Numbered from the stretch's first letter, positions 24,585-33,338 are shown. The stretch: 64,000 nucleotides of DNA from RGIG1995 sp045652425 (GCA_045652425.1 JAZRUG010000013.1:1-64000); one strand, 5' to 3'. Made by a program: numbers and translations. Notes: a model not told the origin generated them from the sequence alone.

Positions 24585-25605
24585 TTTCCTTACCTCCCAA
24601 TTTCTTCATTACTTTTACTATATTCATTGATATAGGACATCTTGATACGCATCTGCCGCAACCAACACAGCTAAATAATCCTTCATTATTTTCAGGGTAA
24701 TATACAAGCTTATGCATAAATCTCTGACGGAAGCGTTCCTTCTGGCTGTTTCTGTTGTTTCCGTGAGCCATTCTCGTAAAATCGGAATACATACATGAAT
24801 CCCAGCATCTGTATCTTATAACACCCTTGCCTGTGTTAAAGTCCTTTATATCGTAGCATTGGCAAGTAGGGCATACGAAGGTACAAGTACCGCAACCAAG
24901 GCAGCTTTCGGACAATTCTTCCCATTCAGGACTGTTGAAGAATTCATCAGTCTTTCCACCGCCGAATTTCGATGTATCGAGGTCGGCAAGGGGAAGTTTT
25001 TTCATTATATTCGCAATCTGTTCTTTCTGTTCGGTTACCTTTTCTTCTGTCGCCTCTTCGGTTATATTTTCGAGAAGTTTAAGAAGTTTTTCGCCCTTTT
25101 CGGTATAGGGCTGCAAGTAAAGCTCATTTTCTGTCTTCCAAGCGGCTACATCAGCCTTAGGATCTGCTGCATCTATGCCGAAAGCAGAACAGAAGCAAGT
25201 CTCACTCGGTCTCGTACAAGCAACGGCAACAATTATACCGTGCTCACGCTTTGTAGCATAGTAGCTGTCACGAGGCTCTACCAAGAACACTCTGTCAAGT
25301 ACGTCAAACGCCTTAACGTCGCAAGCTCTTACGCCGAATACTACAAAGTCTTCGGATGCTTTTCTCGTATCGATAACTTCAATATTCTTGCCCTCAACCT
25401 TGAATTCCATCATATCTTCCGTTTGAGGAAAAAAGAAATCTTTAGGGCTTTTTACAGTATTAAGAGCATCGCTCCATTTTTTACCCTCTTCCCATTTGGT
25501 GTATGCGGCTTTGCCGTCGTTCTGGTCCACGGGAAGATAAAGGGACATAGTGTTTGATATTGCCTTGAAAAGCATATCAATTTTTTCTAAAGATATCTTA
25601 CGCAT
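24577..25605 (-). CDS. FlxB/C-like 4Fe-4S dicluster protein (AsrA-like)
   Basis: This 342-aa protein has a C-terminal dicluster ferredoxin domain (CLGCGTCTFVCPTCQCYD, about residues 240-260, and CVGCGRCVSRCPISMN, about residues 318-335). Between them is CWDSCMYSDFTRMAHG, as in anaerobic sulfite reductase A. The N-terminal part contains VFGVRACDVKAFDVLDRVF and VACTRPSETCFCSAFG, also typical of that family. In HdrABC-FlxABCD loci two such proteins carry electrons between FlxA and HdrA. The ATG at 25605 follows GGGGGG and overlaps the preceding gene by 8 bp. The frame is open nine codons further. Confidence 0.87.
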   Translation of the reverse strand: MRKISLEKIDMLFKAISNTMSLYLPVDQNDGKAAYTKWEEGKKWSDALNTVKSPKDFFFPQTEDMMEFKVEGKNIEVIDTRKASEDFVVFGVRACDVKAFDVLDRVFLVEPRDSYYATKREHGIIVAVACTRPSETCFCSAFGIDAADPKADVAAWKTENELYLQPYTEKGEKLLKLLENITEEATEEKVTEQKEQIANIMKKLPLADLDTSKFGGGKTDEFFNSPEWEELSESCLGCGTCTFVCPTCQCYDIKDFNTGKGVIRYRCWDSCMYSDFTRMAHGNNRNSQKERFRQRFMHKLVYYPENNEGLFSCVGCGRCVSRCPISMNIVKVMKKLGGKENE

Positions 25606-26593
25606 TTTCGTCCCCCCTGTCAAAAACTTCACCCGGCTCTAAATCATTCAAAGTGTAATCAACGAGAGGTGCACGTGAGCCAACCTCTGCTCCCGCTTGA
25701 TAATCGCCGTAAAATTCATTTATATCTTTGATAAACTTTCTGTTCAAAAGGTGGAGAGGAATATTTTGAGGACATACTCTTGAACATTCGCCGCAGTCAG
25801 TACATCTACCCGCAACGTGATACGCTCTTATAATATGGAAGAGTTTTTCTTCAAAACTATTCGCAGGAGACTTGTTCTCAACGCCCGAATTGGGGTTATC
25901 AAACACGCACTTTTCGCAAGTACATGCAGGACAAGCATCACGGCAAGCGTTACATCTGATACATTTTGAAAGTTCGTTCTGCCAGAAAGCAAACCTTTCA
26001 TCAGGAGTCAGCTTTTCCAATTTTTCAACTTCATCGAAACGGTTTGAATCGATAACTTCGCCGCTTTCTCCGAGGAGTTCATCATAAGCAACGTGTTTTT
26101 TACTCTTGCAGTTTATGCATCTTTCTGCAAGAACATCTGCCTTGGATATTGTCATACCGTCATTGTAAAGTGTCTTTACAACAATATCTTCGCCGTTGCT
26201 GTCAACGGAAAGAATACCGTCTCCGGCAATCTTTTTTATCTTTTCAATATCAACCATACCGTCGCACTGTACGCCTATTGCATATACTTTTTCTCTGTCA
26301 AATCTATGCTCTGTAAGAAGCTGGTTAAAACTGTACGTGTCGCAAGGCTTCAAAAATACAAGTATCTTGCCTTCAAGCTTTTCGGTCTTCTTTACAAGAT
26401 ATTTGGAAAGGTTTGCCGAAGAAAAATCACCGTAAACAAAGTCATTTTTCAATTCTTCAACACTTTCGAAAACACCGGGAGTTACGTCATAGTCGTATTC
26501 GCCCTTCTTCCAACCGAGAACTAAAGATACCGTACCGTTGTTCATAAGCTCGGTTGCCTTTTCGATAAGCATTTCTTTTGTTATCTTTTGCAT
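25598..26593 (-). CDS. FlxB/C-like 4Fe-4S dicluster protein
   Basis: This 331-aa protein is related to its downstream neighbour but distinct. The N-terminal part has ILVFLKPCDTYSFNQLLTEH (as in hydrogenase/F420-dehydrogenase beta subunits) and AERCINCKSK. The C-terminal part carries a long cysteine stretch (CIRCNACRDACPACTCEKC) and GRCTDCGECSRVCPQNIPLH, two [4Fe-4S] clusters. It overlaps the mvhD-like gene by 13 bp and the next gene by 8 bp. As in Desulfovibrio flx loci, it probably connects the NADH-oxidising FlxA with HdrA. Confidence 0.87.
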   Translation of the reverse strand: MQKITKEMLIEKATELMNNGTVSLVLGWKKGEYDYDVTPGVFESVEELKNDFVYGDFSSANLSKYLVKKTEKLEGKILVFLKPCDTYSFNQLLTEHRFDREKVYAIGVQCDGMVDIEKIKKIAGDGILSVDSNGEDIVVKTLYNDGMTISKADVLAERCINCKSKKHVAYDELLGESGEVIDSNRFDEVEKLEKLTPDERFAFWQNELSKCIRCNACRDACPACTCEKCVFDNPNSGVENKSPANSFEEKLFHIIRAYHVAGRCTDCGECSRVCPQNIPLHLLNRKFIKDINEFYGDYQAGAEVGSRAPLVDYTLNDLEPGEVFDRGDENA

Positions 26594-27015
26594 CTCAAGT
26601 CCTCCAATCTCTTGTTTTCGCCAAGGGAAACAACTTTTTCAACAAAATCGTTCATTGTAGCCGCAAACTTTGCACCCTCTGCAGCTGATACCCACTCAAC
26701 ACGTGTACGCTCTTTTTCTATACCGAGATAATCAAGCATAGAGAATAATGCAGCCATACGTCTTCTCGTGTAGTAGTTACCCGAAGTATAGTGGCAGTCG
26801 CCGGGGTGGCATCCGCATATTATTACTCCGTCAGCGCCTCTTTGGAACGCTCTTAAAATAAACATGGGGTTTACTCGGCAAGAGCAAGGCACTCTGACAA
26901 TCTTTACTTCAGCGGGATAGTTAAGTCTGTTGTTTCCTGCCAGGTCGGCGCCCGCATACGAACACCAGTTACAGCAAAACGCTACTATTAAAGGCTTATA
27001 TTCTTTCATTTGCAT
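26581..27015 (-). CDS. MvhD/FlxD [2Fe-2S] adaptor protein
   Basis: This 144-aa protein has the MvhD/FlpD cysteine pattern: FCCNWCSYAGADLAG near residue 15, RVPCSCRVNP, and GVIICGCHPGDCHYTSGN. In methanogens and Hdr-Flx systems this [2Fe-2S] protein docks hydrogenase or FlxABC onto HdrA. The ATG at 27015 has GGAGG 10 nt upstream. A second ATG at 27009 overlaps the hdrA stop (ATGA). The open frame continues 33 codons upstream into hdrA in another phase and is not used. Confidence 0.92.
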   Translation of the reverse strand: MQMKEYKPLIVAFCCNWCSYAGADLAGNNRLNYPAEVKIVRVPCSCRVNPMFILRAFQRGADGVIICGCHPGDCHYTSGNYYTRRRMAALFSMLDYLGIEKERTRVEWVSAAEGAKFAATMNDFVEKVVSLGENKRLEDLRCKR

Positions 27016-29000
27016 ATCGCGTCTACCTCCGCCATAATTTGTGAATTCATAAATCCGTTCAAATCCATAGCTCCCGAAGGACAAGCAACAGTACATGCAC
27101 CACAACCCTGACATACAGCGGGATTTACAATTGCTACTCTTCTTACCTTAACGGTTCTGTTGGGTCCGGGGAACTCTTTGTCTTCATAACTGATAGCGCC
27201 GTAAGGACATACTCTTTCACAGCTTGAACAACCATTACACATAAGCTGATTTGAGCTTGCAACACAGGGGTTACCCAAAAGCATATCCTTCTGAAGAAGA
27301 CCGATAACTTTGGACGCCGCAGCACCTGCCTGAGATACAGTTTCGGGAATATCTTTGGGGCCCTGACACGTTCCCGAAAGGAACACACCTGCCGTAGGGC
27401 TTTCTACGGGACGAAGTTTGGGATGTGCTTCGGTGAAGAAGTCGTTCGTATCCATACTTGCCGTAAGCATCGTAGCCAAAGGTCTTGCAGTCTTGTCAGG
27501 CTCAATTGCCGCCGCAAGTACTACGAGGTCAGCGTCTATCTTAATCTGCTTGTTTGCGATAAGGTCGGAACCTCGTACAATAAGCTTATCGCCCTCGGGG
27601 GTTACCTTACCAACCATACCCTTTACGTAATTTACACCGTATTCTTCAACTGCTCTTCTCTGGAACTCATCAAAGTTCTTACCGGGAGTTCTTACGTCTA
27701 TGTAGAATACCGTTACGTCGGTATCGGGATATTTATCTCTTGTGAGCATTGCATGCTTTGCAGTGTACATACAGCATATCTTTGAGCAATATTCCTTGCC
27801 CTTTTCAGCGCATGAAGAGCATCTTGAACCCACACACTGTACAAATACGATCTTGTGTGGGTGCTTACCGTCGGAAGGACGGAGCAGTTTACCTGCCGTA
27901 GGACCTGCAGCATTTGTAAGTCTTTCAAACTCAAGTGACGTAATAACGTCTTTCGACTGACTGTATGCAAACTCATCAAACTTTTCCATAGATATAGGCT
28001 CAAATCCTGTTGCAACAACGATAGCGCCGTACTTTTCTTCGATTATCTCATCTTTCTGCTTGTAGTCAATAGCGCCCGCAGCACAGAACTTCGTACATAC
28101 TCCACACTTGCCGTTCTTGAGCATATTACAGTAGTCAGCATCAATAGTAGCAACCTTCGGTACTGCCTGTGCAAAAGGAATATATATCGCGCGTCTGTTA
28201 TCCATACCGAGATTGAACTCGTTGGGAACCTTCTTTTGAGGACACTTTTCTATACAAGCACCACAACCGGTACACTTCGTTTCATCAACGTATCTTGCCT
28301 TTTTCTTAATCTTAACCTCGAAGTTACCTACGAAGCCCTTTACTGCCTCAACCTCGCTGTAAGAGAAAATTCTGATATTTTCGTTCTGCGCCGCATCAAC
28401 CATTTTTGGTGTCAAAATACAAGCCGCACAGTCAAGGGTGGGGAAAGTCTTGTCAAGCTGCGCCATCTTACCGCCAATAGTAGGCTTCTTCTCAACAATG
28501 TCTACGGGGAATCCCGCGTCTGCTATATCAAGGGCAGTCTGTATACCCGCGATACCGCCGCCAATAACCAAAGCTCTCTTGGTTACGGGAGACTGTCCGG
28601 GAGTTAAGGGCGCGTTAAGGTTAACCTTCGCAACCGCCGCCTTACCCAAAATAATTGCTTTTTCAGTACCCAAAGGCATCTCTTTATGTACCCACGAGCA
28701 CTGTTCACGGATATTCGCAATCTCAACCATATAAGGATTAAGACCTGCGGCTGCCGCTGTCTTACGGAACGTTGCCTCGTGCATACGTGGGGAGCAGGAA
28801 CATACTACTATTCCCGTCAAGTTGTGTTCTTTTACGGCATCCTTAATCAAATCCTGACCGGCCTGAGAACACATATACTGATACTCGGTGGAAAAGACAA
28901 CACCGGGTTCACTCTTCAAAGCTTCCGCAACAGCTTTAACGTCAACCGTTCCTGCAATGTTACTTCCGCACCAGCATACAAATACGCCTATTCTCTGCAT
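27006..29000 (-). CDS. hdrA: HdrA-type flavin electron-bifurcating subunit
   Basis: This 664-aa protein has the complete HdrA domain order. An N-terminal iron-sulfur domain (FVCWCGSNIAGTVDV) precedes a thioredoxin-reductase-like FAD fold (ALVIGGGIAGIQTALDIADA, about residues 142-161). An inserted dicluster ferredoxin follows (CTGCGACIEKCPQKKVP and CGVCTKFCAAGAI), then GSRCSSCAEKGKEYCSKICC and a C-terminal ferredoxin (CNGCSSCERVCPYGAI and CQGCGACTVACPSGAMD). HdrA FAD splits electron pairs between ferredoxin and HdrB in methanogens and Hdr-Flx bacteria. The start has GGAGG upstream. It lies 14 nt after hdrC. Confidence 0.95.
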   Translation of the reverse strand: MQRIGVFVCWCGSNIAGTVDVKAVAEALKSEPGVVFSTEYQYMCSQAGQDLIKDAVKEHNLTGIVVCSCSPRMHEATFRKTAAAAGLNPYMVEIANIREQCSWVHKEMPLGTEKAIILGKAAVAKVNLNAPLTPGQSPVTKRALVIGGGIAGIQTALDIADAGFPVDIVEKKPTIGGKMAQLDKTFPTLDCAACILTPKMVDAAQNENIRIFSYSEVEAVKGFVGNFEVKIKKKARYVDETKCTGCGACIEKCPQKKVPNEFNLGMDNRRAIYIPFAQAVPKVATIDADYCNMLKNGKCGVCTKFCAAGAIDYKQKDEIIEEKYGAIVVATGFEPISMEKFDEFAYSQSKDVITSLEFERLTNAAGPTAGKLLRPSDGKHPHKIVFVQCVGSRCSSCAEKGKEYCSKICCMYTAKHAMLTRDKYPDTDVTVFYIDVRTPGKNFDEFQRRAVEEYGVNYVKGMVGKVTPEGDKLIVRGSDLIANKQIKIDADLVVLAAAIEPDKTARPLATMLTASMDTNDFFTEAHPKLRPVESPTAGVFLSGTCQGPKDIPETVSQAGAAASKVIGLLQKDMLLGNPCVASSNQLMCNGCSSCERVCPYGAISYEDKEFPGPNRTVKVRRVAIVNPAVCQGCGACTVACPSGAMDLNGFMNSQIMAEVDAICK

Positions 29001-29014
29001 TATTCTTTTCCTCC

Positions 29015-29401
29015 TTACTTACTGTACTTTCTGAATGCGCTGACAATCGCCTGTTGAGGAATATCCTCGTCAAGATATTTCGCAATATCGTCAGCTTTTA
29101 AACGGTTACTGTCCTTCTGTCTTATTACAGACAGCTTAACTGCCTCTACAAGTTTTGCAGGTTCAACACCTCTGGGGCATCTGTCTACGCATGCAAAACA
29201 CGAAAGACATTTGTAAAGCGATTTCGATTCAAGAAGAGGCTCGATATCTCCCGACTCAACCATATATACGAATTGATGAGGGTGATATTCCATCTCGTCA
29301 AATGAAGGACAAGTCGCTGTACATTTGCCGCACTTCATACACTTTTTCGGATTAACTCCGCTCGAACGGATTATATCCTCCTTCAAATACTTATTCTCCA
29401 T
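29015..29401 (-). CDS. hdrC: HdrC-type 4Fe-4S protein
   Basis: This 128-aa dicluster protein has CMKCGKCTATCPSFDEMEYHP (about residues 19-39) and CLSCFACVDRCPRGVEP (about residues 67-83), typical HdrC motifs that relay electrons from HdrA to HdrB. The chain is shorter than methanogen HdrC but normal for bacterial Hdr-Flx loci. It overlaps the end of hdrB by 11 bp, implying coupled translation. Confidence 0.93.
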   Translation of the reverse strand: MENKYLKEDIIRSSGVNPKKCMKCGKCTATCPSFDEMEYHPHQFVYMVESGDIEPLLESKSLYKCLSCFACVDRCPRGVEPAKLVEAVKLSVIRQKDSNRLKADDIAKYLDEDIPQQAIVSAFRKYSK

Positions 29402-30185
29402 CTTTTTCCTCCTTTACACCGAGAGCCTCAGCAAGAAGCTCGGTAAAGTATACTACGGGAATATCCGCGCCATTTTTTATAAGATTATACTTACAAAGCG
29501 GGCAGGCGGTTATTATCATCTCTGCCCCCATTGCCTTTGCGTTTCTTATAATGTCATTACTTCTCTTTTCTGCTGCTGCAGGATCTTCCAAAGCTATGTA
29601 ACCGCCGCAACACTCGTTTCTGTTCGCGTAAATTACGGGTTCAGCCCCCATAGCAGATATAAGGTCTTCCATTATCTTCGGGTTTTCGGGATCATCCATT
29701 TTCATAACAGAACTCGGTCTAAGCAAAAGACATCCGTAATATGCAGCAATCTTTTTGCCCTTAAGAGGATTTGTAACTGCTTCTTTTACCTTTTCAAAGC
29801 CTACAACATCTCTGAGAAGTTCGAGATAATTATACACTTCGGTTTCTCCGTTGTATGCCTCTTCCTCTGCCATATATTTGTTTACTTTGTCTGCAAACTC
29901 CTTATCATTCTGCATAACATAATTCGTTTGCTTGATAACGTTATGACAGCCGGAGCATACCGTAACCAAAGGCTGTTCTTTCGCCTTTGCCGCCTTCAAT
30001 GCTCTTACTGATGAGAGCTTGGTTGCAATCTCATCTTTCGCGGTTGAAAATACGCCGCCACAGCACTGCCATTCTTCTATTTCTTCCAACGTTACACCCA
30101 AAACTTCGGCACACTTGTACGAATACTTGTCAAGTTCCTTTGCTTTATTTTTTAACGTGCATCCGGGAAAATAGCTTACCTTCAT
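29391..30185 (-). CDS. hdrB: HdrB-type CCG-domain disulfide reductase subunit
   Basis: This 264-aa protein has two full CCG domains: YFPGCTLKNKA, WQCCGGVFSTAKDE and VCSGCHN, and then YYGCLLLRPSS, NECCGGYIALEDP and ACPLCKYNL. All cysteines for two noncubane [4Fe-4S] clusters are present, so it should be competent for disulfide chemistry as in HdrB. CoM-S-S-CoB is not expected in Clostridia, so the physiological acceptor is open. Electrons may instead pass to the fumarate reductase encoded downstream. The ATG at 30185 follows GGAGG by 8 nt. It is the first gene of the ten-gene operon. Confidence 0.93.
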   Translation of the reverse strand: MKVSYFPGCTLKNKAKELDKYSYKCAEVLGVTLEEIEEWQCCGGVFSTAKDEIATKLSSVRALKAAKAKEQPLVTVCSGCHNVIKQTNYVMQNDKEFADKVNKYMAEEEAYNGETEVYNYLELLRDVVGFEKVKEAVTNPLKGKKIAAYYGCLLLRPSSVMKMDDPENPKIMEDLISAMGAEPVIYANRNECCGGYIALEDPAAAEKRSNDIIRNAKAMGAEMIITACPLCKYNLIKNGADIPVVYFTELLAEALGVKEEKDGE

Positions 30186-30222
30186 TATTAAGACCTCCAT
30201 ATTAAAAGTGAATAGCTGTTCT

Positions 30223-30318
30223 TTCGACAAAAAACATTATCCCATTAAAACATATACTTACATAATATCACACTTTTTTTAATTTGTAAATAACCAAAAT
30301 GATAATTTATATTATCAT
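30223..30318 (-). promoter_or_regulatory. hdr operon promoter with flanking dyad
   Basis: TTTACA (rc of 30285-30290) and TATTAT (rc of 30262-30267) are 17 bp apart on the minus strand. Eight bases upstream of the -35 is a perfect palindrome ATGATAA-TTTATA-TTATCAT (30299-30318), centred near -54, a candidate regulator site. A single TGTCGAA (rc of 30223-30229), the Spo0A-box sequence, lies in the untranslated leader. Confidence 0.6.
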
Positions 30319-30348
30319 TATAGATAACGCGTTTATTTATAAAACACA

Positions 30349-30379
30349 AATGCCCGTACAAATTATATGTACAGGCATT
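30349..30379 (-). terminator. Terminator after the SGNH hydrolase gene
   Basis: A 12-bp stem AATGCCcGTACA / TGTACAGGCATT with one mismatch is followed on the minus strand by a T-rich stretch. It separates the SGNH gene from the hdr promoter. Confidence 0.75.
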
Positions 30380-30423
30380 CTATTTTGAGCCAAAAAAAAT
30401 TAAAATTCGGATTTTTCACTTAT

Positions 30424-31443
30424 TTAATTGTTTAAAACACCTTTTACAGATTTTGCAAGACTTTCAAAATAAATCGCAAAGCCTTTATCGTTCGGGTGTA
30501 AACGCAAGTCAGCATAATAGCTCTCATTCTTTGGAACAAAATCAAAGCCTTTTACTACAAAAACGTTCTCAAATCCTTTAGTCTGCTCTTGTATTATTTC
30601 AGCCACGCTCATAAAGTCGCCAAAACGTCTGAATTCATTCATTTCTTTGCGCCATATAGGTGTTATTGCTATAATTTTTGCGTTTGGATAATTCTTTGTC
30701 AGGTTTTCAAAAAACTCTTTGCATCTAATTGTAAATATTTCTTTTTTACCAATACTCCAGTCGTTTGTTCCGTATGCAACGGTAACATAATCGGGCTCAA
30801 AACCTTCCTTTGTAGTCGCTAATTCGGGGAAGAAAACCTCTCCGCCAATCGCCTTGTTATATTCCTCGGCACCAAGCATTTCAGCAAATTTTGTAATATA
30901 TTTATTCGACGGACATAAAGCATCATACCCTTGAGTAATTGAGTCTCCAAAACAAAGGATTTTTTTACTTGGTTTTACAGGTTCAACAAACGAATCATCG
31001 TCAAGTCCCAAATTCTTCAGTACTATTTGATTTGACCAAGGAAAATATACACTAACCTCTTTTTCACCTGCTCCCAGATCAAATTTTTTAGAAACCTCCC
31101 CACGCTCAAGAACAACTGTAGTATAATCCTCCGGCAATTCTTCGTTAGCAAAATTATCAATCGCGCCTATTTTTTTGCCGTTCACAAACACGTCAAACGA
31201 AAAATAAGTTCTGCCCCCGGATGCCATAACCTCTGCATTTAAAAACAATGTTTTGCTATCGGTACGAAAGCGAAGTTTCACCCCTGACGTTGTCAAGCTT
31301 CTCGTATAATAATCTTTGTTACGCAGTTTATATAACTCCTCTTGCTCTTTTGTAAAACGATAGAAAAAAACTCCTTGCTCGGTTTGCTCTACCCTAACTG
31401 CGCCTAACGTTATTTCCTTAATTTGTTCCGGATCCAATTTCAT
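30424..31443 (-). CDS. SGNH/GDSL hydrolase with N-terminal jelly-roll domain
   Basis: This 339-aa protein has an N-terminal beta-sandwich (about residues 1-150) and a C-terminal SGNH domain. Block I is ILCFGDSITQGY (catalytic Ser), Block III GTND in TVAYGTNDWSIG, and Block V ADLRLHPNDKGF (Asp-x-x-His). The two-domain form resembles CE2/CE3-like carbohydrate esterases and the clostridial SGNH family with a galactose-binding-like N-domain. There is no signal peptide, so it is predicted intracellular, perhaps deacetylating imported oligosaccharides. It is monocistronic, with its own terminator. Ribosome site AAAGGAG. Confidence 0.88.
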   Translation of the reverse strand: MKLDPEQIKEITLGAVRVEQTEQGVFFYRFTKEQEELYKLRNKDYYTRSLTTSGVKLRFRTDSKTLFLNAEVMASGGRTYFSFDVFVNGKKIGAIDNFANEELPEDYTTVVLERGEVSKKFDLGAGEKEVSVYFPWSNQIVLKNLGLDDDSFVEPVKPSKKILCFGDSITQGYDALCPSNKYITKFAEMLGAEEYNKAIGGEVFFPELATTKEGFEPDYVTVAYGTNDWSIGKKEIFTIRCKEFFENLTKNYPNAKIIAITPIWRKEMNEFRRFGDFMSVAEIIQEQTKGFENVFVVKGFDFVPKNESYYADLRLHPNDKGFAIYFESLAKSVKGVLNN

Positions 31444-31509
31444 TCGATATACTCCTTTTAACCCGTTTTAGTAGGATAAAAAAACTTATCTTTAATATAT
31501 ATGTACAGT

Positions 31510-33132
31510 TTAAACCAGCATTCCCTTCATTTTTTTCTTGTTTTCATACATAGCTTCGTCTGCACGTTTAAATACATCCATAAAACGCAAATCTTTACTT
31601 GGATCAAACTTTGCAAAACCACTGGCAATACTAATGGAAAGCTTTTCACCACCCTTTTCCAAAAAAGTATTTGCACACTTTGTTTCAAACTGAACAAACA
31701 ACTCTTCGCAATTCTTCAAATCGCTGTTTTGAAGAATTACCAAAAACTCATCTCCACCTATTCTGAACACGGGACTTCTTTTGAAAACATCGGAAATAAT
31801 TTTAGAAGCTGTTACTATAAATTCATCTCCGTCGGAATGTCCATACCTGTCATTTATTTCTTTCAAGTCGTTTACGTCAAGCACAACAACACCAAACTCT
31901 GATTTTTCACCCTCTATTTTTTTATCGATTTTAGATGCCCATGCAGTATAGGATGTAGTATTTCGAAGTCCTGTAAGCGAATCTCTGTTAGCCAAAAGAT
32001 GCAAAACTTCTTCACGTTCGCGTAAACGTGTTGTCATATCCTCAAACGCCGTACTTAAAAGTTTAATCTCGTACGTCTTACTGTCTGCAATTTCCACATT
32101 ATAATCTCCATTTGAAAGTTTAACCGCTGCATCGGTTAATTTCTTCAACGGGCCTACAATCTTTTTGACTACAATTATAGCCATGATCATAAATAAAGCC
32201 GAGAGAACTAATACAGCAAACATAATCTTAAATGTAATATCGCGCCTTATCTGCCGTATATCATCATAGTTCGCAGAAAGAACAAGCGTCATTCCGTTCA
32301 CCAACTCTTTTGATTTGCGCAAATATTTATTCGAATTATTACTAATTTTATCTTTTACTTCGTGGTTATCGTTATAAAATGCAACTCCATCGCTTTCCAA
32401 ATACGCAAAACCGTTCTCATAAAGTTCAATTTCGTATACCATATCGGATAAAACCATGTAATCAAAATCCATACCAACAACACCGATAAACTTTTCTCCA
32501 AAATACATCGGTATAACGTATGAAATCATCAAAATATCGTTGTTTTGATTATGGTATGGCTTCATCCAAATAGGCTTTCCCGCCTCATAAGGTTGCCAAA
32601 ACCATCCTACGTGTTCGGTATCGTCTTTTTCATAAATTGTTATATCAGTTGGCTCAAGAGATAAGAACTCGTCGCCACCCTTCAGTTTGCTGTAAAACAA
32701 CCCCGCTTTACCATCAGATATTGAAGGATCAAACCTAAAATAATAAGCAATAGCTCCTCTTGTACTGGTGTGTTTGATAACGTCTCCAAACATTTTATCG
32801 GCACTTTTTATAACCTTTTCTTGTAAAGCTCGATTCTCAACGTCAGACTCGCTCACAAAAAAATCCATCAAGTAGCTCTCCATAATTTTTACCGACTTTT
32901 CCATATTACTCAAACTTGCGTTTATTTGAGCTACTTCGTTGTCGCCGGTAACCTCAACAAACTCTTCTGCTTGTCTTTGAATGTAATTATCAACCTCATA
33001 AATACTTATCCAACCAACAAACACAGTAATAGCAAGCATTGCAAATATAACAGTTGCCAAAAAACTGAACTGCATAGAATGTGTTTTCTTCAGGTTGATT
33101 TTATTTTCCTTAAATATATTCGGGGTAAGCAT
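31510..33132 (-). CDS. Sensor diguanylate cyclase (Cache-HAMP-GGDEF)
   Basis: This 540-aa membrane enzyme makes cyclic di-GMP. A first helix (about residues 20-45, FLATVIFAMLAITVFVGWISIY) leads into a large extracytoplasmic dCache-like domain (about residues 50-285; FYSKLKGGDEFLSLEPTDIT and GVVGMDFDYMVLSDM). A second helix (about residues 290-315), a HAMP linker (VGPLKKLTDAAVKLSNGDY) and the GGDEF domain (about residues 375-540) follow. The GGDEF domain has LANRDSLTGLRNTT and the active-site RIGGDEFLVIL. An RxxD inhibitory site is absent just before GGDEF. The ligand is unknown. It follows its own promoter at 33221-33249 and ribosome site AAAGGAG. Confidence 0.95.
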   Translation of the reverse strand: MLTPNIFKENKINLKKTHSMQFSFLATVIFAMLAITVFVGWISIYEVDNYIQRQAEEFVEVTGDNEVAQINASLSNMEKSVKIMESYLMDFFVSESDVENRALQEKVIKSADKMFGDVIKHTSTRGAIAYYFRFDPSISDGKAGLFYSKLKGGDEFLSLEPTDITIYEKDDTEHVGWFWQPYEAGKPIWMKPYHNQNNDILMISYVIPMYFGEKFIGVVGMDFDYMVLSDMVYEIELYENGFAYLESDGVAFYNDNHEVKDKISNNSNKYLRKSKELVNGMTLVLSANYDDIRQIRRDITFKIMFAVLVLSALFMIMAIIVVKKIVGPLKKLTDAAVKLSNGDYNVEIADSKTYEIKLLSTAFEDMTTRLREREEVLHLLANRDSLTGLRNTTSYTAWASKIDKKIEGEKSEFGVVVLDVNDLKEINDRYGHSDGDEFIVTASKIISDVFKRSPVFRIGGDEFLVILQNSDLKNCEELFVQFETKCANTFLEKGGEKLSISIASGFAKFDPSKDLRFMDVFKRADEAMYENKKKMKGMLV

Positions 33133-33220
33133 TATAAATCTCCTTTGGGGTTTGCCTATGTGAACATCCGCTTCGGTGGATGCGCTATATCTGCTATAAT
33201 AGAACTTAATTTTCAGATTA

Positions 33221-33249
33221 ATTATAACACAATTTTCATTGTTTGTAAA
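33221..33249 (-). promoter_or_regulatory. Promoter of the diguanylate cyclase gene
   Basis: TTTACA (rc of 33244-33249) and TATAAT (rc of 33221-33226), 17-bp spacer. The leader of about 80 nt carries a small CATCC/GGATG hairpin. Confidence 0.65.
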
Positions 33250-33311
33250 TAGCGGTTCCTCTGTTTATTTTTTATCTTCCAATACTCACTTCATTTCCAG
33301 CAAAAAAACAT

Positions 33312-33338
33312 AAGCGCTTCAAAAGAAGCGCTTTTTTC
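33312..33338. terminator. Isolated terminator-like hairpin
   Basis: A perfect 9-bp stem AAGCGCTTC / GAAGCGCTT with an AAAA loop and a T tract on the plus strand. No plus-strand gene precedes it. It may protect the diguanylate cyclase promoter from transcription out of the tRNA operon. Confidence 0.5.

Noticed and set aside
33133..33180. GGCAAACC in the diguanylate cyclase leader, as in a c-di-GMP-I riboswitch
   Set aside because: The second conserved GCAAAGCC strand and the tetraloop-receptor helices are missing and the leader is too short.
33312..33338. Transcript end of a hidden plus-strand gene
   Set aside because: No frame or promoter precedes it on the plus strand within 300 bp.
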